64,000 bases of DNA from Camarhynchus parvulus (taxonomy: Eukaryota > Chordata > Aves > Passeriformes > Thraupidae), in NCBI RefSeq assembly GCF_901933205.1, contig NC_044572.1, positions 34,503,501-34,567,500 of the forward strand, written 5' to 3'. The translations under genes were made by a program, and so were the position numbers. Under the pieces are notes generated by a model. It worked only from the letters and a program-made list of their open reading frames with translations, was not told where the DNA came from and ran no database searches. Positions 25,481 through 38,427 of this stretch are shown one piece after another; within the stretch, counting starts at the first letter, position 1; every line of letters starts with the position of its first letter.

Positions 25481-27172
25481 AATATAAACTCTTACTTTAA
25501 TGTCTGCAGCTTCTTTGAGTGTATTTTTTTCCTGGGTTATTAGTTCAAGCAAACACTTGCTTACTGCTTTATTTGTGTTCTGCCCTTTCAAAGTCTAAAT
25601 ACACTATGTTTATTCAATGCAATGGATGATTTCGAAGCAGCTTTTTAACCCAGTCTCAGAACTCAGACCCTCTTATTTTTATGCAGGTATTCCAACAGCA
25701 AGATGATTCCATATTTGATTTCCTAAAAATATACGGATAAGCCTAAATCCAAATAAAACTTACTAAAAACAGGTTGTTACACTGCTGTTAGTAAAACTAG
25801 TGATAGGACTGGTGAGAGACGTGTCTGAAGATGAAGTGTGTGTATTTGAGGATGTGAGCAACTTCACACACACAATATTTAAAGTGTTGCAAATCAGCCT
25901 GCCCTTGATTTGTCAGGGCTGAAAAGAACAGTTTTCAGTTTTTAGTGTCTAAAACTCTCTAGTGCTGAGTACTGCCTGAGGGGACCCGTGGGCTGCTAGC
26001 GCTCTCAGCAGAGATTTGTTGCCCCAGAGGATTTTATCTTATAGCTAGGAACAGTGAACACTGAAGGTTTGATTTAGGATTTTTTTGGTCATTTTGCAGA
26101 GAGAGAAGCTTCCCAACTAAAAGAAAAAAATCTTTAAAAATGACAATTAAAAATTGGTGAAAGTTAATAATTAATGGCTTGTAGCTGGTTTATTAATAGT
26201 CTCATTTTTCTATGTAATGAAAATCTTAAACTGTCTTGTATGTTAACTATAAAGCAAAAAAAAAGAGTAAAAAGTGAGATCGGTTCTAGTTTAAAACTAT
26301 TTTAAACATACAGAATTGCAGAGTTTTATTCATAAAATGTTAAAGTTTGTTTTTAGAGTTCTGGTTTAGGCATTATTTTATATAGTAAAATATGGAAGGA
26401 AAATTTGGGCTGGCAGAATTTTCAAAGCTTGTGTTAAAGCCCCTAACTGCTTCTGGTATGAAAGTCAGCTAAGCAGCCTTGTGTTGTTGTTTCCCCCAGG
26501 ATATCTTTAATGCTTTCTTTTTTTTTTTTCTTCCTTCCCTTTGGAAATCCAAGTGTTTATTTGCATGCAAGTTAGGTGAATTCTTTTATCTATTTGTGTA
26601 TCATAAACCAAAGCAATTAGCATACTGCAGTTACAGTACACTTAAAAACCAAAACAACCCTACAAAAACCTTCAGTCAATATTATTCCTGGAGGGAAAAC
26701 TCTTAATTAAATTGTATGCAAACTACAACAATAGGCAGAGTTGTTTGGTGTTTAATAATAACTCTTTGGGTCAGGGGGAAGAGTAAAAAAGTAAGTGTAG
26801 CAGAGAGCTTTGCATGCCATTAACCCAAGGATAGAAATGAGGTCAGCCTTTGAAGGGACAGACAACATACTTATCTGCCAGCATTGGAAAGTCCCAAAAG
26901 ATTAGGTTATTTGCCAGATGTTACTGGGAGTGCATCATTGACACCCTCTACTTCATGGGCTTCATCTCTCACCACAGTTGCAGTTGCCTTTTCTGCCCTT
27001 TGCAGGCTTCCTGGAGATCTTCTCCAGTGCATAATGCATGTTTTTTTTCCCTTGAAGTAGGTTTTTTTTTTTTTTCATAGCAATAGGCATGGTGAACCAT
27101 CTTAACTTGTGAAGCTGATCTGAAGCCTCGTTGTTTTTCTTTCATACACCCACGATAATCCTCTTGGCATAG
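25481..27172. other. Non-coding DNA between the CR1 copy and an exon-like segment
   Basis: AT-rich sequence with no gene or repeat that I recognise. It includes T-runs near 26517-26530 and an AT-rich interval around 26140-26330 with several TTAATAATTAAT-like motifs. Confidence 0.5.
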
Positions 27173-27274
27173 GAACCATGGACATGAAGCACAGCGACTG
27201 CCGCAGCTCCGGGAATGGGGCTGTGTTTGTGAAGAGATTTGCAGAAGACAGACTACTCACCTCACTTAATATTG
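27173..27274 (+). other. Exon-like open segment of unknown identity
   Basis: An ATG in strong context (ACCATGG, 27178) opens 32 codons, starting MDMKHSDCRSSGNG and including FVKRFAEDRLL, which I do not recognise. A pyrimidine-containing stretch and an AG lie just before it (27171-27172), and a possible donor, TTG|GTAACC, follows at 27274/27275. The segment is locally richer in CpG (three within about 20 bp) than its surroundings. Joined at these sites to the CREB5 exon at 35194 it would be out of frame and stop after a few codons, so it could only be a 5' leader with an upstream ORF, or belong to another transcript. The donor is weak. It may equally be chance or a conserved non-coding element. 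Confidence 0.3.
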
Positions 27275-27990
27275 GTAACCTTTCGAAGATGAATGAAAAT
27301 TGGGGCAGACTTTCTCATAGGCTAAGAATTTTCTGTTGTTTTTTATCCCTTTGCCTGAAAAATAACTGTAAATGCAATTCTAAGCAGACAATTCTTATAT
27401 TACTAGCAACTCTGTAATTAATCAAATATCACACTGAAGTGTATTTGAGTGTGTAATCCACTAAAAATTGGTAGTGAGGGCGAGTGGGTGCTATCAGATC
27501 CATGTTAGTAATGACTGTGTGAACCTGGAATGGATTTCTCTGCATGTATCTTCTCCTTTAAATCTTTCAAGAGTTTGGTAGTAAATATTGATTTCAGCTA
27601 ATGGTGGTTTTAACTTCTTTGTGCACATGCTTTGCCCCAAGGGACTCTGTCACGTACAGGGAGAAGCCAAGACTTGCTCATAAAGAACAGAGCAAATATG
27701 TTTTTCCTTTAAAATGCTGGATATTAGTGGTGGTCTCTCAAAGCAAGATTCCTGCCACTTGTGTTACTGCAGTTGTTTTGCAGTGCTGCAGAACAATTTG
27801 GGAGATGGACAGTGACCTAAATAAGGACTATATTGTCACCATGTACATCTGGAACATTATATTATACACTGTATTATCACAATGCATCCGGTAAAAGAAG
27901 CCTCAGTGTTAAAGCTTTTAAAATAGTGCTGAGTCCTTTTGTAGCACACCATTTAAAGCATTTGATGCTTTCAATCTGGCTCTAACATAG
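27275..27990. other. Non-coding DNA, nothing recognised
   Basis: Ordinary AT-rich sequence. A 97-codon open frame starts at 27601, but with no recognisable product or splice context. Confidence 0.5.
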
Positions 27991-28234
27991 CCCATCCTTC
28001 CCTCCCTTTCCTCCCTCTATTCCCTTTCCTCCCTTTATTCCCTTTCCTCCTTTTCCTCCCTTTCCTCTTTCTTCCCTTTCCTCCCTTTCTTCCCATTTCC
28101 TCCCTTCCTTTTTCTCCCTTCTGTCACTTCTTTCACTTCCTTCTTCTGCTTTTCCCCATCCCCCCCTCCTTTTCCTCCTCTTCCCCTCCCCTTTTTTTCC
28201 TTCATCTTTCCTTTCTTCCTTCCCTCCCTTTCAA
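27991..28234. repeat. 240 bp polypyrimidine (CCCTTTCCTC-like) tract
   Basis: The + strand is almost all C and T, built from varying ccctttcctcc, cttttcctccc and cttccctttcc units with only about a dozen purines. Long homopurine-homopyrimidine tracts can form intramolecular triplex (H-DNA) and are often hard to sequence. The units are irregular, so this is an aged low-complexity expansion and not a clean tandem repeat. Confidence 0.93.
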
Positions 28235-31200
28235 GACCCTCATGTCTAACTTAGTCTTCTGACGTAAGCACTTCAGTTAAATGTCTGGTGATAGAGGATG
28301 ATGACAGTATTTGTTCATGTTGAGATAAACTTGACATTCAGATGCTGTTTGACTATCCATGGACACTTGGTGTTCTCCCTAACATTTGTCAAGTCCACAG
28401 ACCCAGACACTGGTTTTACTTCAGTAGGTTGAATTTCTAGCACAGGAAAGCAGAAATATTGCATGTAGGGAAATGGAGAAGTGCTCTGTTGGTGTGTGAA
28501 ATGCTGCTGCTGAGTAGAGCCTTTTCCTTACCTTGGTACAGCCTGTGCTCCTGCCTGTTCTGTTAAGCCAACCTCGGTGCTGTCAGCGAGGTTCCAGTCT
28601 GGTCTCTCATGTGGTTTCAGACTCGTAACCAGGGACAGCAGGTATTAGGGTTATTCTGCAAATGCCATCAGTAGGGGACAGTTGCCGAACTACAAGCCTG
28701 GGCCATTTCCAGGTTAGACTGGCCCTGTTTGGCCAATCACAAAGTGCAAAATAACCACATTATTCCTCAAAGTGTTTTTCCAGAGTTGAAGTAATAGCCA
28801 TCTTGCCCTATAAAGATCTTATTTCTCCTATAGAATATTTCTGTGCTGAGATAACTTTCATGAACTGTTTTCAAAAGGGCTAGGTTTTTTTTTTTTTGGT
28901 ATTTTCATTTAAAGTCACTTTTCACCTCTGTTGTCCTATTTCCATTTTTGTCTTCTGTGGTCTGTGCTTAGTAATTCCACAGCCATTTCTGTAAAACAGC
29001 AAATTCATTTGCACTATTGCAAGTGAATCTGTGATGGGTTTCCTATGCTGAAATGGGGAGTCCAAGGAATGTAATTTTTTAGACTTGTGCATTTCCACTA
29101 GACTTGAGAGACTGATCATCCAGTGCAGAGGACAAACTGTGCCCTCTACCAAGTACTTGCCTGGGTGATACACAGTGCTGGGCTCTCACACTGCTGCTAC
29201 GTGGGAAGCCAGTAGGTCATCTGCTTTCTATTTTGAGTTTCTTTTTCAGAGGTATCCTTTTACTCCCCTCCTCTTCCTCAGCCCAGTCCTCAGTGGTCTG
29301 CAGTCCTTCCACTGTCTTTCTTTTTTCCATTTCCACTGGTGTCTTCTTGCCTCCAGTCCCCTTGTGGTTCTTTCTCCCTGTATTCCCCTCTGTCCTTAAT
29401 TCCAGAGTTTTCCAACGTTCATTCTTCTATTCTGAAATATCGTATATTTGCCCCATATTCTTTTAGTTATCCCCAGTTATGCTCTTTCTTGAGAAGAAAG
29501 CAGCTCTGCATAAGCAGAGGAAAATCGGGAAGCATCTATTTGGCTGTTTTTGATAACAGAAACAGTGGGTTTTAGTGGACAAATGCTGAATTATGGGACC
29601 ATACTTGGCTGATTTGAAGGTAAATGCATGTACCTGTAAGAGAGAGAAGGGACAAAACCTTAGGACTGCTGGGGAGCCTTCCCAGAGCTGGGTTTTGTTC
29701 GGGTAGGCAAGAAGTAAACCGTGTGGCAATTTAAAAAGACCTAGGGTGTTCAAAAGCACGAAAAAAGAATCTTTTTGATACTCCTTTTGCAAATGATCCT
29801 GGAGGCTGCCAGTGGCTAGTGGCTTCACAGATGCCAGCCACAGGGAAAGGACTGAAGGAAGGCTGCTTGCTGTTGAGGCAATTCACACATCAACTGCTTT
29901 TTGAGAGCACTCGGCTCTGCCTGAAGATTTATGGGCCTCTCTTCTTTTAAAATAAATGAGTAAAGGACCAAGCTGAGTGTTTTTCCACACATAAATGTCA
30001 TAAATGCAATCCCAAAAACTTCACTGGAGCACCAGCAAGGGCTCAAGCCCCAGCTCAAATGTGCATCGTATTAAAGTCCTTCTTGGGGACTCCAGACACA
30101 AATTGCTTTCCAACATTCAGAACCATTTGGAAATGCTTTAATCCTGAAACCAGGGGGTTTCTAATGGAAATGCTGACAGACCCTTCGTTGTAGCAGCTGA
30201 AGCAGGCAGGGCTGTGATAATGAGCCTGTATGCCTGCATGTGGAAAGCGTGATGCTAGCTCAGAAAACAAGCACTTCCACTGAAAAGCCCATGCTGAGAA
30301 AAAGCACTGTGCACCGTTCCAGCACAATGCTGCTTCAAATTGGCTTTGCTCAAGCAAGTATGTATTGGGAACAACCATGGGCATTAACCCTGCGTGTATT
30401 ACACTTCCAAAACCAACAAGTCTTAATAGCATTTCTAATAACGCTCTAATTATCTATAAATAGCACAGTATTGAATAGCCATGACTAGCAATTTAAAATG
30501 CTGCATACACACTGATGGAGTTCTTTGCTATTCACAAGTGCAGTGTGACCATGTCTTCTCTCACTTTTTAAACATTTTGCCCGTGACCCTAAAAAACAGG
30601 TGATGCTTCATTTATTGCTCATGTCTCTGCATAGTGCTACTAATGCTAGAGACTGTGTGCTGTGTACCTGTATTTGGCAATCTCAGTGACCTTGGTCACA
30701 CCAGGCTGAAGAAACCTGTCTTGTGAGCATGAACCCAGGTGATTAATTTCAACAAACAGGTTGCTTATAAGAGTGTAATTACTCACTTGTGCAAATGGCA
30801 GGATGGGTGCACTGACCTGCATTAGACACATTGTAGTGTACACCTCCCCATCGGTTCTTTTTCCTCTGTTAATCAGAGCCCTGAAAACCCTGCAACATTT
30901 AGACAGCTTGAGGTTGAAGGCTGAAATGTCACTTTTAAAAGAGGGTTAAAAAGGTCACACAGCTGCAAATAATAATAGCCCAATGAAAATCAGATTCTTA
31001 CTGCAGCCTACTTCAAGAATAACATTGAAACAGGAAACAAGCCTGCTTGATGTTTTTACCAGTATGGCAGTAAGATTACAGCTGAGTTTAAAAAGGGGGA
31101 GAGAGAGACAGAAAGGAGCATGCTTTCTTGATCTTAGATGTAAGAATAGTTTTCCTGGTTCAGAAAAGATGATCCTGGGACTCTGCAAAATCTCCTTGAG

Positions 31201-34200
31201 GAGCCTGAGGACATGGGGTACTTCCCTCTGCATGCTGCTGAGAGGAGATGTAGTTTGTTGCTGTGTTCTGAGAGTGGTTTTGTTTCTTCGGTTTGCTGTT
31301 TTTTCTTTGTTATATTCTTGTGTTCCTCACTGTGGGCTTCAGTTTTATTAATTATAATAAAAACTTTTTAGAAGACTCTCATGCAAAAATCAAGGAGTAG
31401 GAACAAATTTTGGCTTGCTGCAGAACTTGTTTCTCTACCATGTGCCATAGGTTGGAGAAGCCTTTCTCTTGTATTTTTATTTATTTCTTTTTATAATTAG
31501 AGTACCTTAACTTCTCCTGAGCAAAGTGATATTTCAGAAGAATGGCAGGCTACAACAGCATAGCAGATTTCCTCACTTACACATTCTGCCAATAAGGCTC
31601 TTTACGTGGTCACAATAGGGCAATAAATGCTGACAGATGTTGTTAACATGTCTATTAAAATTCAACCCCCTTTTCTGCTGGATTATACACTCATGGCTAT
31701 TGTTAATAATATCAGAACTAATGCTGACATATCGATAATAGTGTTCGCTTTTATTTATAATCCTTGACCGTTTCTTCAAAAAAGTCACAAAGTTGCAATA
31801 AATTAAGCTATTGATAACAGAAGCAAAAAATTCAGACTGGAGCAAATTTTTAACTTTACAGTCATCATAGATTTGTCTGATATTCTTCATGTGCATTAAT
31901 TGCAGTGGTTATTAGTAGTACTACAAGAGTTGCATGAGTGTAACTTGAATTTTTAAGATCCCAAAGGCTAATAAGCACCTTAATTTAGATGGAAAGGCTG
32001 CTGTGATATATTTTTATTAGGTGAAGTGGAAATGTTGCCATTGGTTGTGTTATTTCCTTCCTTCACCTGCACACAGTGTGGAAAAAGAAGACGTGGATTG
32101 TGTGGCCCAGCGACACACATGAGACACATGAAGGGAAGTGTGTGCCAGAGGCTGTGTGCAGCTGTCTGGGCTGAAGGATGGGAGATGCCTGCCTGCATCC
32201 TGAGAAGGGTGCCATGCAAGCTGTGCTGTGCACAGCCAGAACAGCTCTGCTGCTGAGAGCCCCCATCCTGCAAACCTGGGGCGAGGCCCGGTGGTGCCGG
32301 TGCATCCGCAGCTTTTGCGGAGTTCAGAGGGATTGAGGAGGTTCAGGCAGGAGGTTCAACTCACAGCCCAGAATTTCAGCTGCTTTTTTCTGCTCGACGT
32401 TCAAGCACAACACCGGAATTATTGCCATATGATAACCAAGCACCAGACACTTGCAAAAAGTGTAGGCAGCAGGCAGCTTCTTCCACTCATTTACTGTTGT
32501 AAGAGAGTCAGTGGCACCACAGTCTCAACTGCAGTGATTGCACCACATGCAAACACCAATTCTGCACGGTGCAATTTGTCTTGAGGGCACTGTACCACCT
32601 GGTAACACATTATACAGGTCAAGTTCTGCTAGACAGCACTTGGAGTGCAGGTGATACAGTCATGCTGGATTATTGCTCCTTTTATGTTTAGTGTCTGCAA
32701 AGAACGATTCTCATGGAAATAAGCAATTGCTTGTACATTTGGGAAAAACAATTTGATGTTGAACCTGATGCCTTTTCCAGGTATTCAGAGTAAACAACAA
32801 GTCTATGTTTTCTTATAGTTGATTTCCTGGAGCTGATCCCTGCAATCAGGATTCTAGTTCTCATCTAGTGTGTTATTTTGCTGCTTAGTATATGCTTATC
32901 TACTAGATAACCTTGAGAATAATTTAATTGTTATAAAGCATGCACTGATGGATTCGGGGACTAAAGGTCAAACTCAGGGTGGGGAGGGAAGTCTTAGACT
33001 TGCAATACTCAATAAGAAATCAAACTCCAAATAATTCCTGGTAATGTTTTGAAATTCACTTGGACACTTGGGACCAGAATTGTAGCTATTTTGTTTTCTT
33101 TAACTGAGGCTCATCTGTTGTTTTGCTATTGAAAATGCTGTTGTCACTGTCCCCTGAGGAGGGGAAAAAGGGGTAACAGAAATCTTTGGCAGTGCTTCAG
33201 TTGCAGGAGCAATTGGGATATTAAATAAAGCCTTTCATTATCCATGCATAGCTTCCTTTTTTTTATCTTTTCTTTCTCTGTAAAGGAAAAAGTTGTCTTT
33301 AGGAAAGACAACATGCCTGGGGTCACATCCCATAAATAGAGGTGGATTTAAAAATCTAGCTTAGCTGGAGGTTCTGGTTTTGTTTTTTGCGGGGGTTTGT
33401 TTTTCTAGTCAGTTATCTCTCTGCTGCTTGTTTCTTTGAGACAGGATAGTGTAATTCAGAGTATTTTTATGGCTTCATCTCTGAAGAGCTTGTCTATGCA
33501 CAGTCTGGAACTGAAATAACTGAAATTAGAAGTAATTTAACACCTTAAGTTATTTTAGTATGCGAATATACTCTTTCATTTCTGATTATGAGTATCCTAT
33601 TTCAGTTTAACATAGCTGTAAGTTAAATCAAAACAGGATATGAATAATCTTAAAGGAGTAAATTAGGTACAATTTTAGTTATTTCGGTTCTAGCCTTGTG
33701 TGGATACATAAGTTATGCCTGATCTTTCTTGACACTTTATTGTATTATAAATCATTTGTCTCAGGCCAGATGTTGGTAGAGATGCCCATATCAGGAAGAT
33801 CATTTGATGCTTATTATCAACTTTTGGGAGTAGTGTCCTTGTGGAGTTGAAGGGCAAATGAAAGTAGAAATCCTTCACTTCTGGATTCTGCTTCTAGGAG
33901 TCAGTGGAGTCAGACAGAGTGGAGTTTTTTATGTCACAATTAGGAAAATATACTGTCAGGCTAATGTCCGCCAGAATGAAGTTTAATTAAAAAGAAAACG
34001 TTATCATCCAGTGAAAATAATTGCGGCAAGTATGGGTCTGGCTGATGTACAGCTTAATGGTGAATTACACTCTCAACTGTAAGCATGCTAAAGATACTTC
34101 TGATGATAGGAAAAATGAACTGCAGTTTGAAAAAAATTCAGTGGGTTTGAGCAATTTTACCACCTGTCCCTCTGCAGACTTTTGCAGTTATAAAATCAAA

Positions 34201-35193
34201 TTCTGCTTCTCCACCAAGATATTTCTCTTTGGGTCATGAAAAAATTACCCAAACAACACCCAGATATTTTTCTAAAAGAGGTTGTGGTGAGGTTGTTTTA
34301 AGGGATTTCAGGGAATCTCTAAACATAAGTCATCTGCTTTAAGATGGGTCAGCCACTACATTCTAGCTGGTAAAAACAGTTGTTCCAACAGGCTGAAAAC
34401 ATTTCCCAAATAAATGATTTACTTATTTTACTCCCTAGAATTTTACTAAATTTTTTTTTTTTTTTTCTCAGGGACACTGCCCTAGTATTGACTCGAATTG
34501 AGGCGCATAACTGCCTTCTGAGGGTGAATGTTTCACACTTTGCCTTTATTTAAGACTTGGGAGCTTTCCCCCAGGGTTGAGTTCAAGGTTACAGGACTGG
34601 AACTGCTATGTGGAAATGCAGTTTTAGACAAAACTTCACTGCTGAAGCTCCTGAGGCTCTAGTTGACCTTTTAAAGGATGGGGATGCACAGTTACCTTAT
34701 GTGCATGGAGAGCATGGATGTAATGTATTTAAGTGATTAATATCAGACAGTATGGATGCAAAACTTCAAAAAGTGGGCTCTTTCTCAGAAGTAACCTAGA
34801 TGTCTGGTTTTAATGTTGTTCAGCAGGAACTGAAGGAGGAAAGGTAAAAACCTTTAATTCGAGATATTTCTGAGAAGCCACGGTCTTATCTAATAACAAC
34901 ACTGAACATATGCTATTTTTTGAGGCAGATTTATGCTGTGAAAGCTGAACTTTATTTCTTTCTTAACAGTAAATTGATGCTCAGGAAGGAGCAATAAGAA
35001 CTTAGACTCTAGAGAGCCTGCTGAGTATTAGCAAAATTGGTACTCTGAGTGTGAAAACTTTGTTCTGATGTGTTTGTGGAGTTTGAAATAAAAGCACAAA
35101 CTGCCATTTCTGTATGTTGCATGCATGTGTGAAGTTTAGAACGTATATATTCATAGGTTCCCTTTCTTTCCCCCTTCCCCTTTTAACATGTAG
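28235..35193. other. Non-coding DNA directly upstream of the first recognised CREB5 coding exon
   Basis: No gene, RNA or interspersed repeat was recognised. It contains a moderately GC-rich patch near 32040-32330 with several overlapping open frames and few CpGs, and a T16 run at 34451-34466. Intervals near 30190-30540 and 31560-31910 look compositionally like vertebrate conserved non-coding sequence (moderate AT, many homeodomain-type cores, no simple repeats), but conservation cannot be judged from one sequence. The last 30 bp supply the pyrimidine tract (ctttctttcccccttcccct) for the exon acceptor. Confidence 0.55.
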
Positions 35194-35265
35194 ATTTATG
35201 AGGATTCAAAGATGAACTTGGAGCAGGAGAGGCCTTTTGTCTGCAGTGCCCCAGGCTGCTCACAG
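35194..35265 (+). CDS. CREB5: CREB5 coding exon: N-terminus and cysteine half of the C2H2 zinc finger
   Basis: This 72 bp exon gives 24 codons, from IYEDSK through MNLEQERPFVC to PGCSQ. It is preceded by a pyrimidine-rich stretch and acatgtag and followed by the donor gtgagt. In the long CREB5 isoform the initiator Met is the last codon of the previous exon, so this exon starts in phase 0 at residue 2. The shorter known isoform starts at the internal ATG at 35212 (Met 8, context AAGATGA, with a purine at -3). Cys 18 and Cys 23 form the C-x4-C half of the zinc finger; the histidines are in the next exon. From memory the human protein has Glu where Asp 5 is found here, a conservative change. 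Identification is very secure because the splice sites and the reading frame continue into the next exon. Confidence 0.96.
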
Positions 35266-35728
35266 GTGAGTGGAGTCAGCGGTGATATTAATTGAGTCCT
35301 CAGCACTAGCTCTGGCTTGTATAATGCCTCCTGATATATTAACACATGTCTAATAATAATATGTGTGTCAGGGGTTTTTTGTGTGGGTTTTTTTTTAAGA
35401 CCTGCTTCCCCTCAATTCTCTCCTTTCCCACAAGACACTATTGCAAAATATTTCAAGCAAATAGAGCAGCCAGTCAAAAGTGAGATGGTACAAGTGCTCC
35501 TCAAGCTGCTTCTGTGACTTTTCTCATCCCAAAACCTAATGTTTCAAGACATGCATTGCAGATTCCTTTAGGGACTATCAAGAGAGGACACTCTAGGCAG
35601 GACACATTTATCTGTCTTCTGCTGAGATGTATGATGGAATATTCTATGTTGCTATTGGAAGGCCCTAACTCTCCTGCGGTTTTCTTTCTATTTTAAATAC
35701 TTAAATACAATGATATCTTATTAGCTGA

Positions 35729-35766
35729 TTTTTATTTATTTATTTAGTTAGTTAATTAGTTATTTT
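35729..35766. repeat. (TTTA)n followed by (TTAG)n-like simple repeat
   Basis: Three to four TTTA units run into gttagttaattagtta units. It is a short, imperfect AT-rich microsatellite inside the CREB5 intron. Confidence 0.85.
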
Positions 35767-38365
35767 TAGTCTTTAAGACATCTTCCTACTAAATATTTTC
35801 TGTGGAAAATGCAACCTGTAGATAAATTTTGCCCCAGGTTGTGCATTTGGGATTCCTGTCCTTTTGACTGGCGCTCTGCCATATGTCACCAAGGGCAAAA
35901 CCTGACTTGTAACATTAGATGTTTAATGAGCTTAAAAATACCCTGAAGTGACAAGGATTTTACCTGCTGAGATTTGAACTGGGGTGTGTGTGGTTTTTTC
36001 AGTGATTTTGCAGTGGTGAGAGAAGTTCCATGTGTGGCACTTCTGACCCTAATTTGTTTTAGTAACAAGAGTTTGTGAGTAAAATCTTCAGACAAGGTCA
36101 TCTTGCGGGCTTTTGCCATGGGCTTCCTGTGTGCATCCTGACATATGATACAGCTTACCCATTTTCCAGAGTCCTCCTCTCTTAATTAGTGAACCTTTCC
36201 CTGTTTCAACTGTGTGTTGGGAGATTTCAGCTGGGTAAGATATTTACAACTCCTTAGGTTCTTCTGGAAGAGGGGTGGGTGACTGTTAATGAAGTGTAGG
36301 TGTTGATTTTGCCAAGAGCTGAAATAAGGAGAGGCAGAAGCCTTCAGTCCAGTTAACAACTGGCTGAGTGGCTTTGCTGTTTCATTAAGTGGGAGTTTTT
36401 CTATGGGAGGCAGAGTGCATCTTTCTGATAATCCCTCAGGCTGAGAATATGTCCCTTTAGATTTCCACATTCAGAGTTAAACTTTCACCATTCTGTCACA
36501 GAGGTTGAATAAAAGTGTCTGAGTTTAATTGTGATGTTTATTTACCTTTTTGATGAAACTAAATTCCACTGAAATCAGTGGACTTGAGTGTTTTCATGTC
36601 AACTCTTAATTAGTTTCCTCAGTGGAGGAGAAGCTGGTCCAGACAAGCTCTTTTAGGTGTTCAGAGAGCAACTTTGGTTGCATGCTGTTACAATTTGGAA
36701 AGATGAACAAAGTAGATGTAAATTCCATCTTAAAAAACATTTAACTTCCCATTCCCCAACATGACCCCTGTTTGTAATAAATGAGGACTTGACACAAGTG
36801 CATAATGCAGAGCTGCTGTCCAGCTAAGCTGGCTGGGGCTTCTCTCTTGGCCCCTGCAGATGTGTGCTGAGGGCTGATGGAGTCAACCTTCTGCATAAGG
36901 AAGAAAGTAGACTTAGAAAAAGGACAGAGAAGTCTGGGCTGGAGAAACAGTTTCTCCTCTGTTGCCACACACCCTGTTTAAGCTGGCTGATTTCATCATG
37001 AAGAGAGAGCGTGGCATCCATGAAGGAAAATCCATTTTCAGGCAAAATAAATGTGGGGGTTTTTTCACCCCCTTCATGATTTCATTGAGCAAAGTCTTTC
37101 TCAGATATTCCCTTTGTTCTTAACATAAATTCCTAATGCTGCATTTCTTCCAGATGAGTAAGCAGTGAACCAGGATTTCACAGTGAGAAAAAGATCTTTG
37201 GGATTTCTTTCTTTTCCAGTTTTTTTCCTTTTTCCCCCCCAGAGAATTCAATTCCATTATTTATGCTGCTTTGTCTATGGGTTTAGAGGGATTCTCAGAA
37301 GGTGTAACATATGGCAATTATTTATACTTCAGCCACAAGCAAAGTCACTTAGCCAAGAGTATACTGTGTTGAAACCATTAGGTCCCTTTAGCTCTGTTGT
37401 TGCCATTTTTTTTGTCTCCTATGTACCTGTTGCTTTAAAGAGCTGCTTTTAATTTTTTTTTTCCTCAAGCCTTGGTGATACTACTTTTGGCTTTTGGTAG
37501 TCCTGAAATAACCCAGTTGAAACCTCTTAGGAGCAAAGTTCTGTATATGCACATTCTGGTGAAGGAAACTTCACAGAACCATTCTGCTGTTTGAGCCCAA
37601 ATGTGCAAGTGCTTGAGAGTTTATTCAAGCTTGTCTCTTTGTTTTGTTCCAAAGAAGTTATTTCTTGTATAAGTCTCTAATCAGATTGTAAAACAAACTT
37701 AGCACACTGATTAGTTTCTTACAAAAAACTTCTCTCCACCTTCTCAGCTTGACAAAGGAGAATAATTTGATTTAGTACCATAAAGGGTCATAACTAGCTG
37801 CTATAAAACTGTGCACCATTTCATTGCCGCTTCAAATCAAGTCAAAGTATCAGATATTTCCAAAATTAAAGATGTGTTTTGCCTGAATACTTTTGGATAG
37901 AAAAAAGCTGGCTTATTTAGTTATTTTTATAGCTGTTCATCAGATATATGTTGCAGAAAGACACAAAAGCAGAAAAATCCAGTAAAGTGATTTAAGATTT
38001 GCCTCATTACTTAGCATTTGCCGTGGGCTAAGAGCATACAGAGCAGCAGCTATCACAGATGTTCAGGCACGTGGTGACTTGTGAAGCTGTGGTAGCTGGA
38101 GTGGGTGTCTGAAACCCTTAGAATCCAAAACTTGGACTGTAATTTTTTCCAAGCAGTTGCATGACACCTTACGGTTTGTGACCCCAGAGAGCACAGCAGC
38201 AAATGTGTTTCTAAATCAAGTACAGCTATTTGTTACTCATGCTCACTTGTATTTTCAAATATTCTGTTTCCTGTGCCATTTGGACACATTTCTAGCTGGA
38301 TAAATTTCTTTCTGTCTCTCATTTTTGAAATTCTGTCCAATGCCAAAAGTTTATTAGAGAATTAA

Positions 38366-38427
38366 ATTCTTCTTTTTTTTTCTTTTTTTTCTCTCTTCCT
38401 CTCTCTCTTTCTGTGTTTGCCTGACAG
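38366..38427 (+). promoter_or_regulatory. CREB5: Extended polypyrimidine tract and 3' splice site of the second CREB5 exon
   Basis: About 55 bp of nearly unbroken T and C (ttctttttttt, then tctctcttcctctctctctt), followed by tgtgtttgcctgacag. This is far longer than the usual 15-20 nt tract. It should bind U2AF strongly and is also the kind of sequence bound by PTB. The effect on splicing is inference. Confidence 0.8.

Larger units (their letters stand above)
35266..38427 (+). other. CREB5: CREB5 intron, 3.16 kb, phase 0
   Basis: Bounded by gtgagt and gacag, it separates the Cys pair from the His pair of the zinc finger. It contains a TTTA/TTAG microsatellite at about 35729-35766 and no recognisable gene. 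Open frames on both strands are under 100 codons and look random. Confidence 0.93.

Noticed and set aside
32040..32600. Overlapping open frames of about 76-118 codons as a Cys-rich gene
   Set aside because: The frames on both strands come from a local GC-rich patch with few stops, and a CxxC-like cluster on one strand does not form a recognised domain.
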